From Aquamicrobium sp. (GTDB lineage: Bacteria > Pseudomonadota > Alphaproteobacteria > Rhizobiales > Rhizobiaceae), in the NCBI RefSeq assembly GCF_023954335.1, contig NZ_JAMLIE010000005.1, positions 93,906 to 157,905 of the forward strand: a stretch of DNA of 64,000 nucleotides, given 5' to 3'. The translations under genes were made by a program, and so were the position numbers. The notes under the pieces were generated by a model that saw nothing but the letters and a program-made list of their open reading frames with translations, was not told the DNA's origin and ran no database searches. Below are positions 40,755 through 49,318 of this stretch, one piece after another. The first letter of the stretch is position 1. Each line of letters begins with the position of its first letter.

Positions 40755-41561
40755 ATGACCGACGAAACCCTTAACCCCGCGACGATGCTGACGGCCATGC
40801 GGCGCGAGCGGCCGCTCGTCCACTGCATCACCAACTACGTCGCCATGAACATCGCCGCCAATGTCGTGCTGGCGGCCGGCGCGTCGCCGGCGATGATCCA
40901 TGCCGAGGCCGAGGCCGGCGAGTTCGCCGCCATCGCCGGCGCGCTGACGGTCAATATCGGCACGCTGTCGCCGGACTGGGTGAAGGGCATGCGCGCGGCC
41001 GCGACGGCCGCGGCGGCGAACGGCAGGCCGTGGGTACTCGACCCGGTCGCGCACTACGCCACCGGCTTCCGCCGCGAGGCGACGGCCGGGCTGCTCGCCC
41101 TGTCGCCGACGATCGTGCGCGGCAACGCTTCCGAGATCATCGCGCTCGCCGGCGCGGCGAGCCGGGGGCAGGGCGTCGACAGCCGCGATTCCGTCGCCGC
41201 GGCCGAGGATGCGGCCCGCGCGCTGGCCGGGAGCCACGACACCGTCGTCGCCGTCACCGGCGCGACCGACTTCGTTACCGACGGCAAGCGGGCCGTGCGC
41301 ATCGAGGGCGGCTCGCCGCTGATGCCGCAGGTCACGGCGCTCGGCTGCTCGCTGACCTGCGTGGTCGGCGCCTTCGCCGCCGCCTTCCCGCGCGATCCGT
41401 TCGATGCGACGGTCGCGGCGCTCGCCCTGTTCGCCGTGGCCGGCGAGAGGGCGGCGGCCGAGGCGGAGGGGCCAGGCTCGTTCGGCTGGCGCTTCCTCGA
41501 CGCGCTCGCCGCGGTCGACGAGGCCGCGCTGGAAGCCGAGGCGAGGATCGGGCAGGCATGA
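40755..41561 (+). CDS. thiM: Hydroxyethylthiazole kinase
   Basis: 268 residues. ThiM motifs: RPLVHCITNYVAMNIAANVVLAAGASPAM, near residue 45 HAEAEAGEF, LTVNIGTLSPDW, WVLDPVAHYAT, IVRGNASEI and the C-terminal ALGCSLTCVVGAFAAA with the catalytic cysteine/GxGC loop. It phosphorylates 4-methyl-5-hydroxyethylthiazole for thiamine salvage. It is first in the riboswitch-controlled operon, with an AAAGGAG ribosome site at -13 to -7 and an ATGA overlap with thiE. No thiC, thiG or thiO is in the window, so this is a salvage set. Confidence 0.96.
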   Translation: MTDETLNPATMLTAMRRERPLVHCITNYVAMNIAANVVLAAGASPAMIHAEAEAGEFAAIAGALTVNIGTLSPDWVKGMRAAATAAAANGRPWVLDPVAHYATGFRREATAGLLALSPTIVRGNASEIIALAGAASRGQGVDSRDSVAAAEDAARALAGSHDTVVAVTGATDFVTDGKRAVRIEGGSPLMPQVTALGCSLTCVVGAFAAAFPRDPFDATVAALALFAVAGERAAAEAEGPGSFGWRFLDALAAVDEAALEAEARIGQA

Positions 41562-42196
41562 GGAAGCGCTTCGACCTCTCCTTCTACCTCGTGCTCGACC
41601 CACCGCTCTGCGGCGCAGCCGGCGTCGTCGAGACCGCGCGCGCGGCCGTCCTCGGCGGCGCGACCATGGTGCAGCTGCGCGACAAGGAGGCGGACACGAT
41701 CGCGCTGATCGAGATCGGCCTTGCCCTGAAGCAGGCCCTTGCCGGAACCGGGGCGCTGCTTATCGTCAACGACGACGTCGAGGCGGCGCGCGCCATCCGC
41801 GCTGACGGACTGCATGTCGGGCAGGAGGACATCGACGTCACTGCCGCCCGCGCCCGCATCGGGCCGGACATGATCCTCGGCCTCTCGGTCGAGACCGAGG
41901 CGCTGGCCGCCGCGATCGACCCGGCGCTGGTCGACTATGCCGGGGTCGGGCCGGTCTTCGCCACGGCGACCAAGCCGGGCCACAAGCCGCCCATTGGCCT
42001 CGACGGGCTGGCGCGGCTCGTCGCCGCCTGCCCGGTGCCGGCGGTCGCCATCGGCGGGCTGAAGGCCGCCCACGCCCGCCCCGTCCTGGCGACGGGAGCC
42101 GAAGGGCTCGCCGTCGTCTCGGCCGTGTGCGGGCAGCCCGACCCACTCGCCGCCGCGCGCGCCATCGCCGCTGCCATCGCGGAGGCACGGGCATGA
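41558..42196 (+). CDS. thiE: Thiamine-phosphate synthase
   Basis: 212 residues from the ATG overlapping the thiM stop. The TIM-barrel ThiE motifs are FYLVLDPPLC, GATMVQLRDKEAD, LLIVNDDVEAARAIRADGLHVGQED, DYAGVGPVFATATKPGHKPP (substrate-binding TxTK loop) and VPAVAIGGLKAAHA. It joins HMP diphosphate and thiazole phosphate to form thiamine phosphate. It is coupled to thiM and thiD by ATGA overlaps on both sides. Confidence 0.96.
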   Translation: MRKRFDLSFYLVLDPPLCGAAGVVETARAAVLGGATMVQLRDKEADTIALIEIGLALKQALAGTGALLIVNDDVEAARAIRADGLHVGQEDIDVTAARARIGPDMILGLSVETEALAAAIDPALVDYAGVGPVFATATKPGHKPPIGLDGLARLVAACPVPAVAIGGLKAAHARPVLATGAEGLAVVSAVCGQPDPLAAARAIAAAIAEARA

Positions 42197-42993
42197 TCGC
42201 CAACGTTCTCAGTATCGCCGGCTCCGACCCCTCGGGCGGGGCGGGCATCCAGGCGGATCTCAAGGCCTTCTCGGCGCGGGGCGTCTACGGCATGGCCGTG
42301 ATGACCGCGCTGACGGCGCAGAACACGCAAGGCGTTTCCGGCGTCCACCTCGTGCCGGCGGAGTTCGTCGCCCGGCAGATCGAGGCGGTGTTCGCCGACG
42401 TGCGCGTCGACGCGGTCAAGATCGGCATGATCGCCACGGCGGAGATCGCCGAGGCCGTCGCCGACGCGCTCGCCGCGCACCGGGACGTGCCCGTGGTGCT
42501 CGACCCGGTGATGGTGGCCAAGGGCGGCGCGGCGCTGCTCGATCCGGCGGCGGTGGACGCGCTCACGCGCCGCCTGCTGCCGCTCGCCAGCGTCCTCACC
42601 CCCAACCTGCCGGAAGCGGCGGCGCTGCTCGGCGCGCCCGTCGCAACAAGCCGCGCCGAAATGGCGGCGCAGGCCGCGAAGCTGCGCGCGCTCGGCGCGG
42701 GGGCGGTGCTCATGAAGGGCGGCCATCTCGACGGCGACGACAGCCCCGACGTGCTGGCCACAGCGGGCGAGCCGCTCTGGTTCGAAGGCCGCCGCCTCAC
42801 GACCCGCAACACCCACGGCACCGGCTGCACCCTGTCGAGCACGCTGGCGGCGGAGCTGGCGAAGGGCAGCCCGCTGCCCGAGGCCGTGTGCGCGGCAAAA
42901 GCCTATGTCGCCGAGGCCATCGCGAATGCGGAGCGGCTCACCGTCGGCTCCGGCCACGGGCCGGTCCACCATTTCCATGCGCTCTGGCGTTAG
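42193..42993 (+). CDS. thiD: Hydroxymethylpyrimidine/phosphomethylpyrimidine kinase
   Basis: 266 residues with the ribokinase-family ThiD pattern: VLSIAGSDPSGGAGIQADLK, VYGMAVMTALTAQNTQGV, AVKIGMIATAEIAEAV, VVLDPVMVAKGGAALL, VLTPNLPEAAALLG, VLMKGGHLDGD and the C-terminal THGTGCTLSSTLAAELA with catalytic Asp/anion-hole region. It phosphorylates HMP twice to the diphosphate used by ThiE. It is coupled to thiE and followed by an SDR 17 nt downstream. Confidence 0.96.
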   Translation: MIANVLSIAGSDPSGGAGIQADLKAFSARGVYGMAVMTALTAQNTQGVSGVHLVPAEFVARQIEAVFADVRVDAVKIGMIATAEIAEAVADALAAHRDVPVVLDPVMVAKGGAALLDPAAVDALTRRLLPLASVLTPNLPEAAALLGAPVATSRAEMAAQAAKLRALGAGAVLMKGGHLDGDDSPDVLATAGEPLWFEGRRLTTRNTHGTGCTLSSTLAAELAKGSPLPEAVCAAKAYVAEAIANAERLTVGSGHGPVHHFHALWR

Positions 42994-43010
42994 ACCGAAA
43001 GGAACATCTC

Positions 43011-43775
43011 ATGTCACGACCCATCGAGGCGCAGACGGTCCTCATCACCGGCGCCGGGCGCGGGCTCGGCGCGGCGATCGCCGAGGCGTTCGCGCGGGAA
43101 GGGGCGAAGGTCGCCATCAACTACCGCGCCAGCCGCGATGGCGCGGAGGCGCTCGCCGCGCGGCTCGGGCCGCGGGCGCAGGCCTTCCGCGCCGACGTGC
43201 GCGAGGCCGACGAGGTCGAGCGGCTGGTGGCCGAGGTGACGGAGGCGCTCGGCGCGCCGACAACGATCGTCCACAACGCGCTGGCGGATTTCAGCTTCAA
43301 CGGCGACGCCCGCGCCCGGATCGAGGCGCTGTCGTGGGAGGACATGGCCTCGCATCTCGGCACCGCGGTCCGGGGCGCGCTCAACCTGATGCGGGCGGTG
43401 CGCCCGGCGATGGAAGCGGCCGGCTTCGGCCGCATCGTCACCATCGGTACGAACCTCTTCCAGAACCCGGTCGTGCCCTATCACGACTACACCGCCGCCA
43501 AGGCGGCGCTGCTGTCGCTGACCCGCACCGCCGCGACCGAGCTCGGGCCGCTCGGCATCACGGTCAACATGGTCTCCGGCGGCCTGCTGCGCACGACGGA
43601 TGCGAGCGCGGCGACGCCGGAAGCGGTGTTCGACCTCATCGCCGCCAGCACGCCGCTGCGCCGGGTGACGACGCCGCAGGAGGCGGCGGACGCCGTGCTG
43701 TTCTTCGCCTCGCCATGGGCGCGCGCCGTCACCGGGCAGAACCTCGTCGTCGACGGCGGGCTGGTCTTCAACTGA
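43011..43775 (+). CDS. Short-chain dehydrogenase/reductase downstream of thiD
   Basis: 254 residues from ATG 43011 with AAAGGAAC upstream. It resembles FabG-like SDRs: VLITGAGRGLGAAIAEAFA, INYRASRDGAEALAARLG, HNALADFSFNGDARARIEAL, TIGTNLFQNPVVPYHDYTAA with the Tyr and the following Lys, and GQNLVVDGGLVFN at the end. The usual Ser in the active-site strand region is replaced by a TIGTN context, so the catalytic triad needs checking. It is 17 nt after thiD and probably shares the riboswitch transcript, but no known thiamine step needs it. The 3' end is convergent with the GntR gene. Confidence 0.85.
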   Translation: MSRPIEAQTVLITGAGRGLGAAIAEAFAREGAKVAINYRASRDGAEALAARLGPRAQAFRADVREADEVERLVAEVTEALGAPTTIVHNALADFSFNGDARARIEALSWEDMASHLGTAVRGALNLMRAVRPAMEAAGFGRIVTIGTNLFQNPVVPYHDYTAAKAALLSLTRTAATELGPLGITVNMVSGGLLRTTDASAATPEAVFDLIAASTPLRRVTTPQEAADAVLFFASPWARAVTGQNLVVDGGLVFN

Positions 43776-43802
43776 TCCGCGCCGCGGGCGCAGGACGGAT
43801 CA
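43773..43802. terminator. Hairpin containing both convergent stop codons
   Basis: Arms TGATCCG (43773-43779) and CGGATCA (43796-43802) with an inner GCGCC/GGGCGC. The left arm contains the SDR stop and the right arm the GntR stop on the other strand. No T-tract is visible, so it is a candidate bidirectional terminator only. Confidence 0.4.
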
Positions 43803-44510
43803 GGTCTGGGGAGGAGAGCCGCCATTGTCGGCACGCGAGAGGCGGAAGCTCGCGGTGTGGACGTGCTCGCGCATCCGTTCCTCCGCCGCCTGCGGGTCGC
43901 GCTCCTCGATGGCGGCGACGATCCGCTCGTGCTGGTCGAGCAGCTCGGCGGTCAGCGTCTGCGAATAGGACTGCTCGCGCGCGCTCAGCCATTTCTGCTC
44001 GGCGCGCACGCCGTTGATCAGCTCGAAGACGCCGCGGAACAGCTCGTTGCGCACCGTCTGGGCGATCTTGGCGTGGAAGGCGCTGTCCCAGCGCTCGTAC
44101 TGCTTGCCGGTCTGGGCCTTGCGGCCGCGGACGATGAACTGCTTCATCTGCTCGATGTCGCTCGGCGTCGCGCGCATCGCGGCGAGCTTGGCCAGGACGG
44201 GCTCGATCTCGAGCCGGACCTCGTTGATCTCCTGCGGGCTGGTGTTGCTGGTCAGCGACGACATGCGCGCGACCTTCGGCGCCGACGCGCCGATGAAGGT
44301 GCCCATGCCCTGCCGGCGGTAGAGCAGGCCCTCGTCCTCCAGCGCCTTCAACGCCTCGCGGATGGTGCGCCGGCCGACGCCGTAGAAATCGACCAGGGCG
44401 CGCTCGGGCAGCAGGCGCCCCCCGGAGAGGATGTCGCCCTCGCCGCTTTCGATGATCGCGCGCATTTCCTCAATTATCGATTGCTTGTCTGGCATGGGTT
44501 TGTCGAGCAT
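43800..44510 (-). CDS. GntR/FadR family transcriptional regulator
   Basis: 236 residues. The winged helix is ILSGGRLLPERALVDFYGVG, RRTIREALKALEDEGLLYRR, QGMGTFIG, typical of GntR proteins. Residues about 85-225 form an all-helical FCD domain (FadR type) with the metal/ligand residues expected in EINEVRLEIEPVLAKLAA, FHAKIAQTVRNELF and LLDQHERIVAAIEERDPQAA. It lies 41 nt downstream of the TauE/SafE gene on the same strand and probably controls both that gene and the divergent ABC-GGT operon. A perfect palindrome at 45619-45639 is the likely operator. Confidence 0.92.
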   Translation of the reverse strand: MLDKPMPDKQSIIEEMRAIIESGEGDILSGGRLLPERALVDFYGVGRRTIREALKALEDEGLLYRRQGMGTFIGASAPKVARMSSLTSNTSPQEINEVRLEIEPVLAKLAAMRATPSDIEQMKQFIVRGRKAQTGKQYERWDSAFHAKIAQTVRNELFRGVFELINGVRAEQKWLSAREQSYSQTLTAELLDQHERIVAAIEERDPQAAEERMREHVHTASFRLSRADNGGSPPQT

Positions 44511-44551
44511 GCACTTTCCGCGGCCGGTCGTGGGAACAGGGCAGGATACCG

Positions 44552-45388
44552 TCAGATGAGGTCATAGAACATGCGCAGCGACGACGCAGCAAGAAAGACC
44601 GCGAAGCAGACCTGCAACGCCCGGCGCGGGATCGAGTGGGCGAGCCGCGCGCCGAGGGGCGCCATCGCCATAGTCAGCGGCACCAGCACCAGCGCGCCGG
44701 CCCAGTTCAGGTAGCCGAGCGAGAAGGGCGGCAGGTCCGGCGCGTTCCAGCCGGAGATGATGTAGCCGAGCGTTCCCGGTATCGCGATGATGAAGCCGAT
44801 GGCCGCGGCCGTGCCGACGGCGCGGCGGATGTCGAAGCCGAAGGCGGACAGGATCGGCACGGAGAGCGTGCCGCCGCCGATGCCCATCAGCGCCGAGATC
44901 AGCCCGACGAGGATGCCGGTCAGCCATTTGGCGAAGGCGTTGGGGAAGCCGTAATAGAAGGCCGTCGCCTTGCCGCTGAGCATCATCCGCACGGCGACCA
45001 GAAGCGCCACCACGGCGAAGACGAGGCTCAGGACCCTTCCGTTGACGTAGCCGCCGATGATCGTGCCGCACACGACGCCGACGAGGATCGGCAGCCACCA
45101 CATCCGCAGCAGCGCGTCGTCCACCGCCCCGCGCCGGTAATGGCTGCGGATCGACACCGAGGAGGTGGCGATGATGGTGGCGAGCGAGGTGGCGACCGCG
45201 ACCTTCATGCGGATCGGCTCGGCGACGTCGACCGCGGAGAAGATGTGATAGAGCACCGGCACGATGACGATGCCGCCGCCGACGCCGAGAAGGCCGGCGA
45301 GCAGCCCGCCGACGGTGCCCGCGAAGCCGACGGCCGCGAACCAGAACAGATAGGTGCCGGCGTCGGCTCCGAACATCTCCATCGACAT
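44552..45388 (-). CDS. TauE/SafE family membrane exporter
   Basis: 278 residues from ATG 45388 with GGAGGG upstream. Eight hydrophobic segments can be seen. The two family repeats are GGLLAGLLGVGGGIVIVPVLY near the N-terminus and TGILVGLISALMGIGGGTLS in the second half. Such proteins export sulfite, sulfoacetate or other organosulfur or anionic compounds. Located between the GntR gene and the divergent transporter operon, it may expel a by-product of the imported compound. If that by-product is sulfite, the imported substrate would contain sulfur, but this is speculative. Confidence 0.9.
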   Translation of the reverse strand: MSMEMFGADAGTYLFWFAAVGFAGTVGGLLAGLLGVGGGIVIVPVLYHIFSAVDVAEPIRMKVAVATSLATIIATSSVSIRSHYRRGAVDDALLRMWWLPILVGVVCGTIIGGYVNGRVLSLVFAVVALLVAVRMMLSGKATAFYYGFPNAFAKWLTGILVGLISALMGIGGGTLSVPILSAFGFDIRRAVGTAAAIGFIIAIPGTLGYIISGWNAPDLPPFSLGYLNWAGALVLVPLTMAMAPLGARLAHSIPRRALQVCFAVFLAASSLRMFYDLI

Positions 45389-45694
45389 GCCCGCTTTCCC
45401 TCCGAGTGATCGGCGAAATCCGTACCATTCGCAAACCTATGATGCAATGATACAGAATGAACAAAACCACGGCACTTGCCTGAAATACGGAACCGGATTG
45501 CCGGAACGAGCAATTTTGCTGCAAATTCGCGCTATGCGGCCTTGACAATCTGCGCATGCGCTGAAACAAAATTCACATTCCGGCAAAAGCTGGTCCCGGA
45601 ACGCAGCAAGAAATAATCGAACCAATATAAAATTGGTTCATTCAGATTATCGGCGCATCCAGCGTCCGCATCGTGTGAAGCAATGGGGAACCCA
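45389..45694. promoter_or_regulatory. Divergent control region between tauE/SafE and the ABC-GGT operon
   Basis: 306 nt that are AT-rich by local standards. A TTGACA at 45542-45547 on the + strand is a possible -35. A perfect palindrome lies at 45619-45639. No coding frame is supported. Both divergent promoters are expected here. Confidence 0.5.
45619..45639. promoter_or_regulatory. Perfect 8-bp inverted repeat, candidate GntR operator
   Basis: GAACCAAT (45619-45626), spacer ATAAA, ATTGGTTC (45632-45639). The spacer with its flanks forms a TATAAA run that could be a -10 element, so binding would block transcription of the operon starting 56 nt downstream. The GntR regulator encoded 1.1 kb away is the natural candidate. 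Confidence 0.6.
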
Positions 45695-46759
45695 ATGAAC
45701 AAGCGTGAATTTCTGAAGCTCGCCGGATCGACGGCCGCCGCCGCGGCCGTGCCGGGTTCGCTCGGCGCGGCCTTCGCCCAGGCCAATCCCGCCAGCATTT
45801 CCATGATGACCTGGGGCGGCCTGTGGGGCGACGGCATGGCGCAGAACGTCGACACCGCCTTCACGGCGGCCACCGGCGTCGGCGTCACCCAGGATCGCGG
45901 CTCCAGCCCGGTCGAGCGCGTGACCAAGCTGAAGATCGGCCTCGACAACCAGATCTACGACCTCGTCCAGCTCCATGACGGCGTCGTGCCGCTGGCCGAG
46001 GCGCAGGGCGTGCTCGAGGAGCTCGACCCGGCGTCGGAGAACCTGGGCTACCTCGCCGACATCCCGGACCGCTTCCGCCGCAAGGGCTGGGTGGCGATGA
46101 TCTATTCGGCGCTCGGCATCATCTACAATCCCGACCTCGTCAAGACGCCGCCCAAGAGCTATGCCGACCTGTGGAGCGAGGACTATCGCGGCGCGATCGT
46201 CCTGCCCGAGATCAGCCACTCCATCGGTACCTACATCATCCCCATCGGCGCGCTCGCGGCCGGCAAGGACATCAAGGACACCGAGGCCGGCTTCGAGAAG
46301 CTGCGCGAGATGGTCGACCTCGACCCGATCTGGGCCAAGGACACCGACACCATCATGAGCTCGCTGATCAATGGCGACGCGGCGGTGGGCCTCCTCTACA
46401 AGTCGCAGACCTATACGGTGCTGGAGCGCGGCGGCAAGGTGGAATGGGTGTTCCCGGAAGAGGGCGCGATCTCCTATCTCTCCGGCACCGGCATCGCCAA
46501 GAACACCAAGAACAAGGCGCTGGCCGAGAAGTACGTCAACCTGACGATCGACCCCTCGCTGCAGGGCTGGGTGGCCAAGACCTTCAACTATGCCGGCACC
46601 CATCCCGACACGCTGGCCACGCTGCCGGTCGAGCTGCAGGAGCGCGTCCAGTTCTCCGACGCCGAGGTCGCCCGCATCATCGACCTCGACCAGGAGTTCA
46701 TGTCGGCGCAGCGCGGCGACTGGACCGACCGCTGGAACCGGATCGTCGCCGGCGGCTGA
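45695..46759 (+). CDS. Polyamine-type ABC transporter substrate-binding protein (PotD-like)
   Basis: 354 residues from ATG 45695 (GGGGAA upstream). The signal peptide is MNKREFLKLAGSTAAAAAVP with a KR pair that makes Tat export possible; cleavage is probably near FAQA. The mature protein has the extracellular solute-binding family 1 pattern of PotD/PotF: ISMMTWGGLWGD, KLKIGLDNQIYDLVQLHDGV, GIIYNPDLVKTPPKSYADLW, DYRGAIVLPEISHSIGTYII and YKSQTYTVLERGGKVEWVFP. It presents substrate to the PotABC-like importer encoded downstream. The next gene is an amidotransferase-fold protein after 84 nt. Confidence 0.92.
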   Translation: MNKREFLKLAGSTAAAAAVPGSLGAAFAQANPASISMMTWGGLWGDGMAQNVDTAFTAATGVGVTQDRGSSPVERVTKLKIGLDNQIYDLVQLHDGVVPLAEAQGVLEELDPASENLGYLADIPDRFRRKGWVAMIYSALGIIYNPDLVKTPPKSYADLWSEDYRGAIVLPEISHSIGTYIIPIGALAAGKDIKDTEAGFEKLREMVDLDPIWAKDTDTIMSSLINGDAAVGLLYKSQTYTVLERGGKVEWVFPEEGAISYLSGTGIAKNTKNKALAEKYVNLTIDPSLQGWVAKTFNYAGTHPDTLATLPVELQERVQFSDAEVARIIDLDQEFMSAQRGDWTDRWNRIVAGG

Positions 46760-46843
46760 TAGCCAAGCCCGGGGCCTGCCGTCCGCCGGCGGGCTCCGTC
46801 CTTTCCTTCCCACGGGTGACAGGCCAGAGGGTAACCGGCAGAC

Positions 46844-48241
46844 ATGGCGCTTCTTGCTCTGAAAGACCCCGGCCCCTTCGGCGGCGGGGTGTTGACGTTT
46901 GTGAACCGGTGCCGCGCGCGCGGCCTCGCCGTCGCCGAGACCGATTCCGGCTTCGCCGTCCCGGCTGAGGCGACCCCGGCGCTGCGCGCGCTGGGCCTCG
47001 GTGATGCCGCCAGCGACGCGGCCGCCGGGGAAGCACTGGCCGACGGCCTGCCGCGCATCGCCATCTACAACGGCGCGGCGGTCGGCTATCCCTACTGGGC
47101 CTACTACGCCCACGCGCTGCTCAGCCTCGGCCTGCCATACGTGCCCGTCGATGCCGGGGCGGTCGCCGCCGGCGCGCTCGACGGGGTCGACCTTCTCGTC
47201 ATGCCGGGCGGCTTCGCCACATGGGGCCTCGACCGCGCCGAGGGTATTCCCGGCATCGACGCGGCGATCCGCGCCTTCATCGCCCGCGGCGGCGCGCTGA
47301 TCGGCTCGTGCGGCGGCGCGTTCTACGCCAGCGAGGGCCGGCCCGGCTGGCTCGGCCTCGTCGACGCCATGCCGCGCTTCACGCAGGAATATCTCCTGAC
47401 CGGCGCGGCCATGCTGTCGATCGAGGTCGGCGATCCGGCGCTCGGGCGCGGCCTGCCCGAGACGATCGAGGTGCCCTACTATCACGGCCCGGTCTATCGC
47501 GACGGCACGCGCGGAGCGCGCGCCTGCGGCGCCTTCGCCGGCTACATCGCCCCGGCCCGGCTGTTCATCGACAACCCGCTCGACAGGGACCTGTTCGAGG
47601 CCGAGATGCGCGGCACGCCGGCGATCCTCGCCGCGGCCGACCCGGCCGTGCGCGCCATCCTCTTTTCCCCGCATCCCGAGATGGGCGAGTTCGTGCGCAA
47701 GGGCATGGCGCTCGCCGGCGGCGGCTACGCGCGCCGCTACCTGCCGATCCGCGGCCACAAGGTGATGGACGAGACGCTGCGCTTCTACATGAAGGACGAT
47801 TGCGCCGGCTTCCGGCTGATCCACAACGCCGTCGCCGCGCTCGGCCTGTTCGCGCTGCCGCAAGCGGTGCCGGCAAGCAGTGCCCCGGCGCGGCCGCTGG
47901 GGGCGGTGCTCACCGACCTCGACGCCGCGATGGGGCCGGCCTTCGCCGGCCTGCGCGAGCTGGCCGGCAGGGAGGACGCGGCCATGCAGCGCCTCGCCGG
48001 CGCCGAGATCGACCGGCTGGAGGGCGAGTGGACGGCGGTGCTGGCTTCGCTTCGGCAGGACGAGGCGGGCGCCGACCCACTCGTATCCGGCGCGCTGGCG
48101 AGCGTGCTCGATGAAGCGATCCCCGATCTTGCCGCGCCGCGGGCGCTGGCCGAGAAGATGGTGGTGAGCGAACTGCCGCTGCGCCTGTGCGCGGCCGCGC
48201 TGCGCATTCTCGTTACTGACAAGGCCCTGGAGACCTGTTGA
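46844..48241 (+). CDS. BPL_N/glutamine amidotransferase-fold protein with unknown C-terminal region
   Basis: 465 residues. Residues about 70-290 have a class I glutamine amidotransferase-like (BPL_N-type) fold: PRIAIYNGAAVGYPYWAYYA, LLVMPGGFATWGLDRAEGIP and ARGGALIGSCGGAFYASEG with the nucleophile C156 in GSCGGA, then EVPYYHGPVYRDG and ILFSPHPEMGEFVRKGMALA carrying a His that could complete the active site. The N-terminal 65 residues and the C-terminal 150 (helical, DLDAAMGPAFAGLRELAGRE) are not recognised. It sits inside the ABC transporter operon: its stop overlaps the ATPase start (TGATG). A peptidase or amidase acting on the imported compound is likely. Confidence 0.72.
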   Translation: MALLALKDPGPFGGGVLTFVNRCRARGLAVAETDSGFAVPAEATPALRALGLGDAASDAAAGEALADGLPRIAIYNGAAVGYPYWAYYAHALLSLGLPYVPVDAGAVAAGALDGVDLLVMPGGFATWGLDRAEGIPGIDAAIRAFIARGGALIGSCGGAFYASEGRPGWLGLVDAMPRFTQEYLLTGAAMLSIEVGDPALGRGLPETIEVPYYHGPVYRDGTRGARACGAFAGYIAPARLFIDNPLDRDLFEAEMRGTPAILAAADPAVRAILFSPHPEMGEFVRKGMALAGGGYARRYLPIRGHKVMDETLRFYMKDDCAGFRLIHNAVAALGLFALPQAVPASSAPARPLGAVLTDLDAAMGPAFAGLRELAGREDAAMQRLAGAEIDRLEGEWTAVLASLRQDEAGADPLVSGALASVLDEAIPDLAAPRALAEKMVVSELPLRLCAAALRILVTDKALETC

Positions 48242-49314
48242 TGCCATCCGCCGACAAAACCCTGGAAACGGACGTCCGCTTCGTCGGTGTCGAGAAGGCG
48301 TTCGGCCCGGTCACGGCGCTGCATTCGCTCGATCTCGATATCGAGCGCGGCTCGCTGTTCTCGCTGCTCGGCCCCTCGGGCTGCGGCAAGACGACGACGC
48401 TGCGGCTGATCGCCGGCTTCGAGCAGCCGACGAACGGCCACATCTTCATCCGCGATCGCGACGTCACCGGCGTCCCGGCCTACAAGCGCAATTTCGGCAT
48501 GGTGTTCCAGAGCTTCGCGCTGTTCCCGCATCTGAGCGTCGCCGAGAACGTCGCCTTCGGCCTGAAGACCCGTAAGGTGGACGGGGCCGAGATCGGCCGC
48601 CGCGTCCGCGACGTGCTCGACCTCGTCGAGCTCGGCCGCTTCGCCGACCGCTATCCGCGCCAGCTCTCCGGCGGCCAGCAGCAGCGCGTGGCGCTGGCGC
48701 GCGCCGTCGTCTTCGAGCCCGACGTCCTCCTGCTCGACGAGCCGCTGAGCGCGCTCGACAAGATGCTGCGCGAGCAGATGCAGGTCGAGATACGCCGCCT
48801 CCAGCGCCGGCTGGCGATGACGACGATCTTCGTCACCCACGACCAGGAGGAGGCGCTGACCATGTCGGACCGGGTGGCGGTGATGCAGGACGGCCGCATC
48901 CAGCAGGCCGGCACGCCGAAGGAGATCTACAACCATCCCCGCACCGAGTTCGTCGCCACCTTCCTCGGCGCCAGCAACATCGTAACCGCCACCGTCCGCG
49001 GCCATGACGGCGACAGGACGGCGGTCGAGTTCGCCGGCCGAACGCTGACGGTCGGCCGGCTCGCCGCCGAGCCCGGCGCGACGGTGAAGTTCGCGCTGCG
49101 CCCGGAGAAGATCGTGCTGAGGAAGGACGCGCCGGTGCAGGCGACGGTGCGCGAGGCGATCTATCGCGGCGCGCAGACGCATCTCTACGCCGAGGTCGCC
49201 GGCGTGCCGCTCAACGCCATCGTCGCCAACTCCCGGTCCGAGCCGCTGTCGCTCGAGCCCGCCGCCACGGTCGGGCTGGACTGGGAGGATTCCAGCTTCG
49301 TGGCGCTGGACTGA
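48241..49314 (+). CDS. ABC transporter ATP-binding protein (PotA-like)
   Basis: 357 residues from the ATG overlapping the previous stop. Walker A LLGPSGCGKTTT (about 43-54), Q-loop MVFQSFALFPHLSVAENVAF, signature LSGGQQQRVALARA, Walker B DVLLLDEPLSALD and the H-loop VTHDQEEALTMSDRV are all intact. Residues about 280-355 form a TOBE domain, as in PotA/FbpC-type ATPases. It powers the PotB/PotC-like permeases whose genes follow at 4 nt and by overlap. Confidence 0.95.
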   Translation: MPSADKTLETDVRFVGVEKAFGPVTALHSLDLDIERGSLFSLLGPSGCGKTTTLRLIAGFEQPTNGHIFIRDRDVTGVPAYKRNFGMVFQSFALFPHLSVAENVAFGLKTRKVDGAEIGRRVRDVLDLVELGRFADRYPRQLSGGQQQRVALARAVVFEPDVLLLDEPLSALDKMLREQMQVEIRRLQRRLAMTTIFVTHDQEEALTMSDRVAVMQDGRIQQAGTPKEIYNHPRTEFVATFLGASNIVTATVRGHDGDRTAVEFAGRTLTVGRLAAEPGATVKFALRPEKIVLRKDAPVQATVREAIYRGAQTHLYAEVAGVPLNAIVANSRSEPLSLEPAATVGLDWEDSSFVALD

Positions 49315-49318
49315 GCCG

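Noticed and set aside
45647..48247. Very long minus-strand open frame (866 codons) opposite the binding-protein and amidotransferase-fold genes
   Set aside because: It is an antisense shadow created by high GC codon bias. The + strand genes have recognisable motifs and ribosome sites, and the shadow protein is low-complexity Arg/Gly/Ala-rich without motifs.
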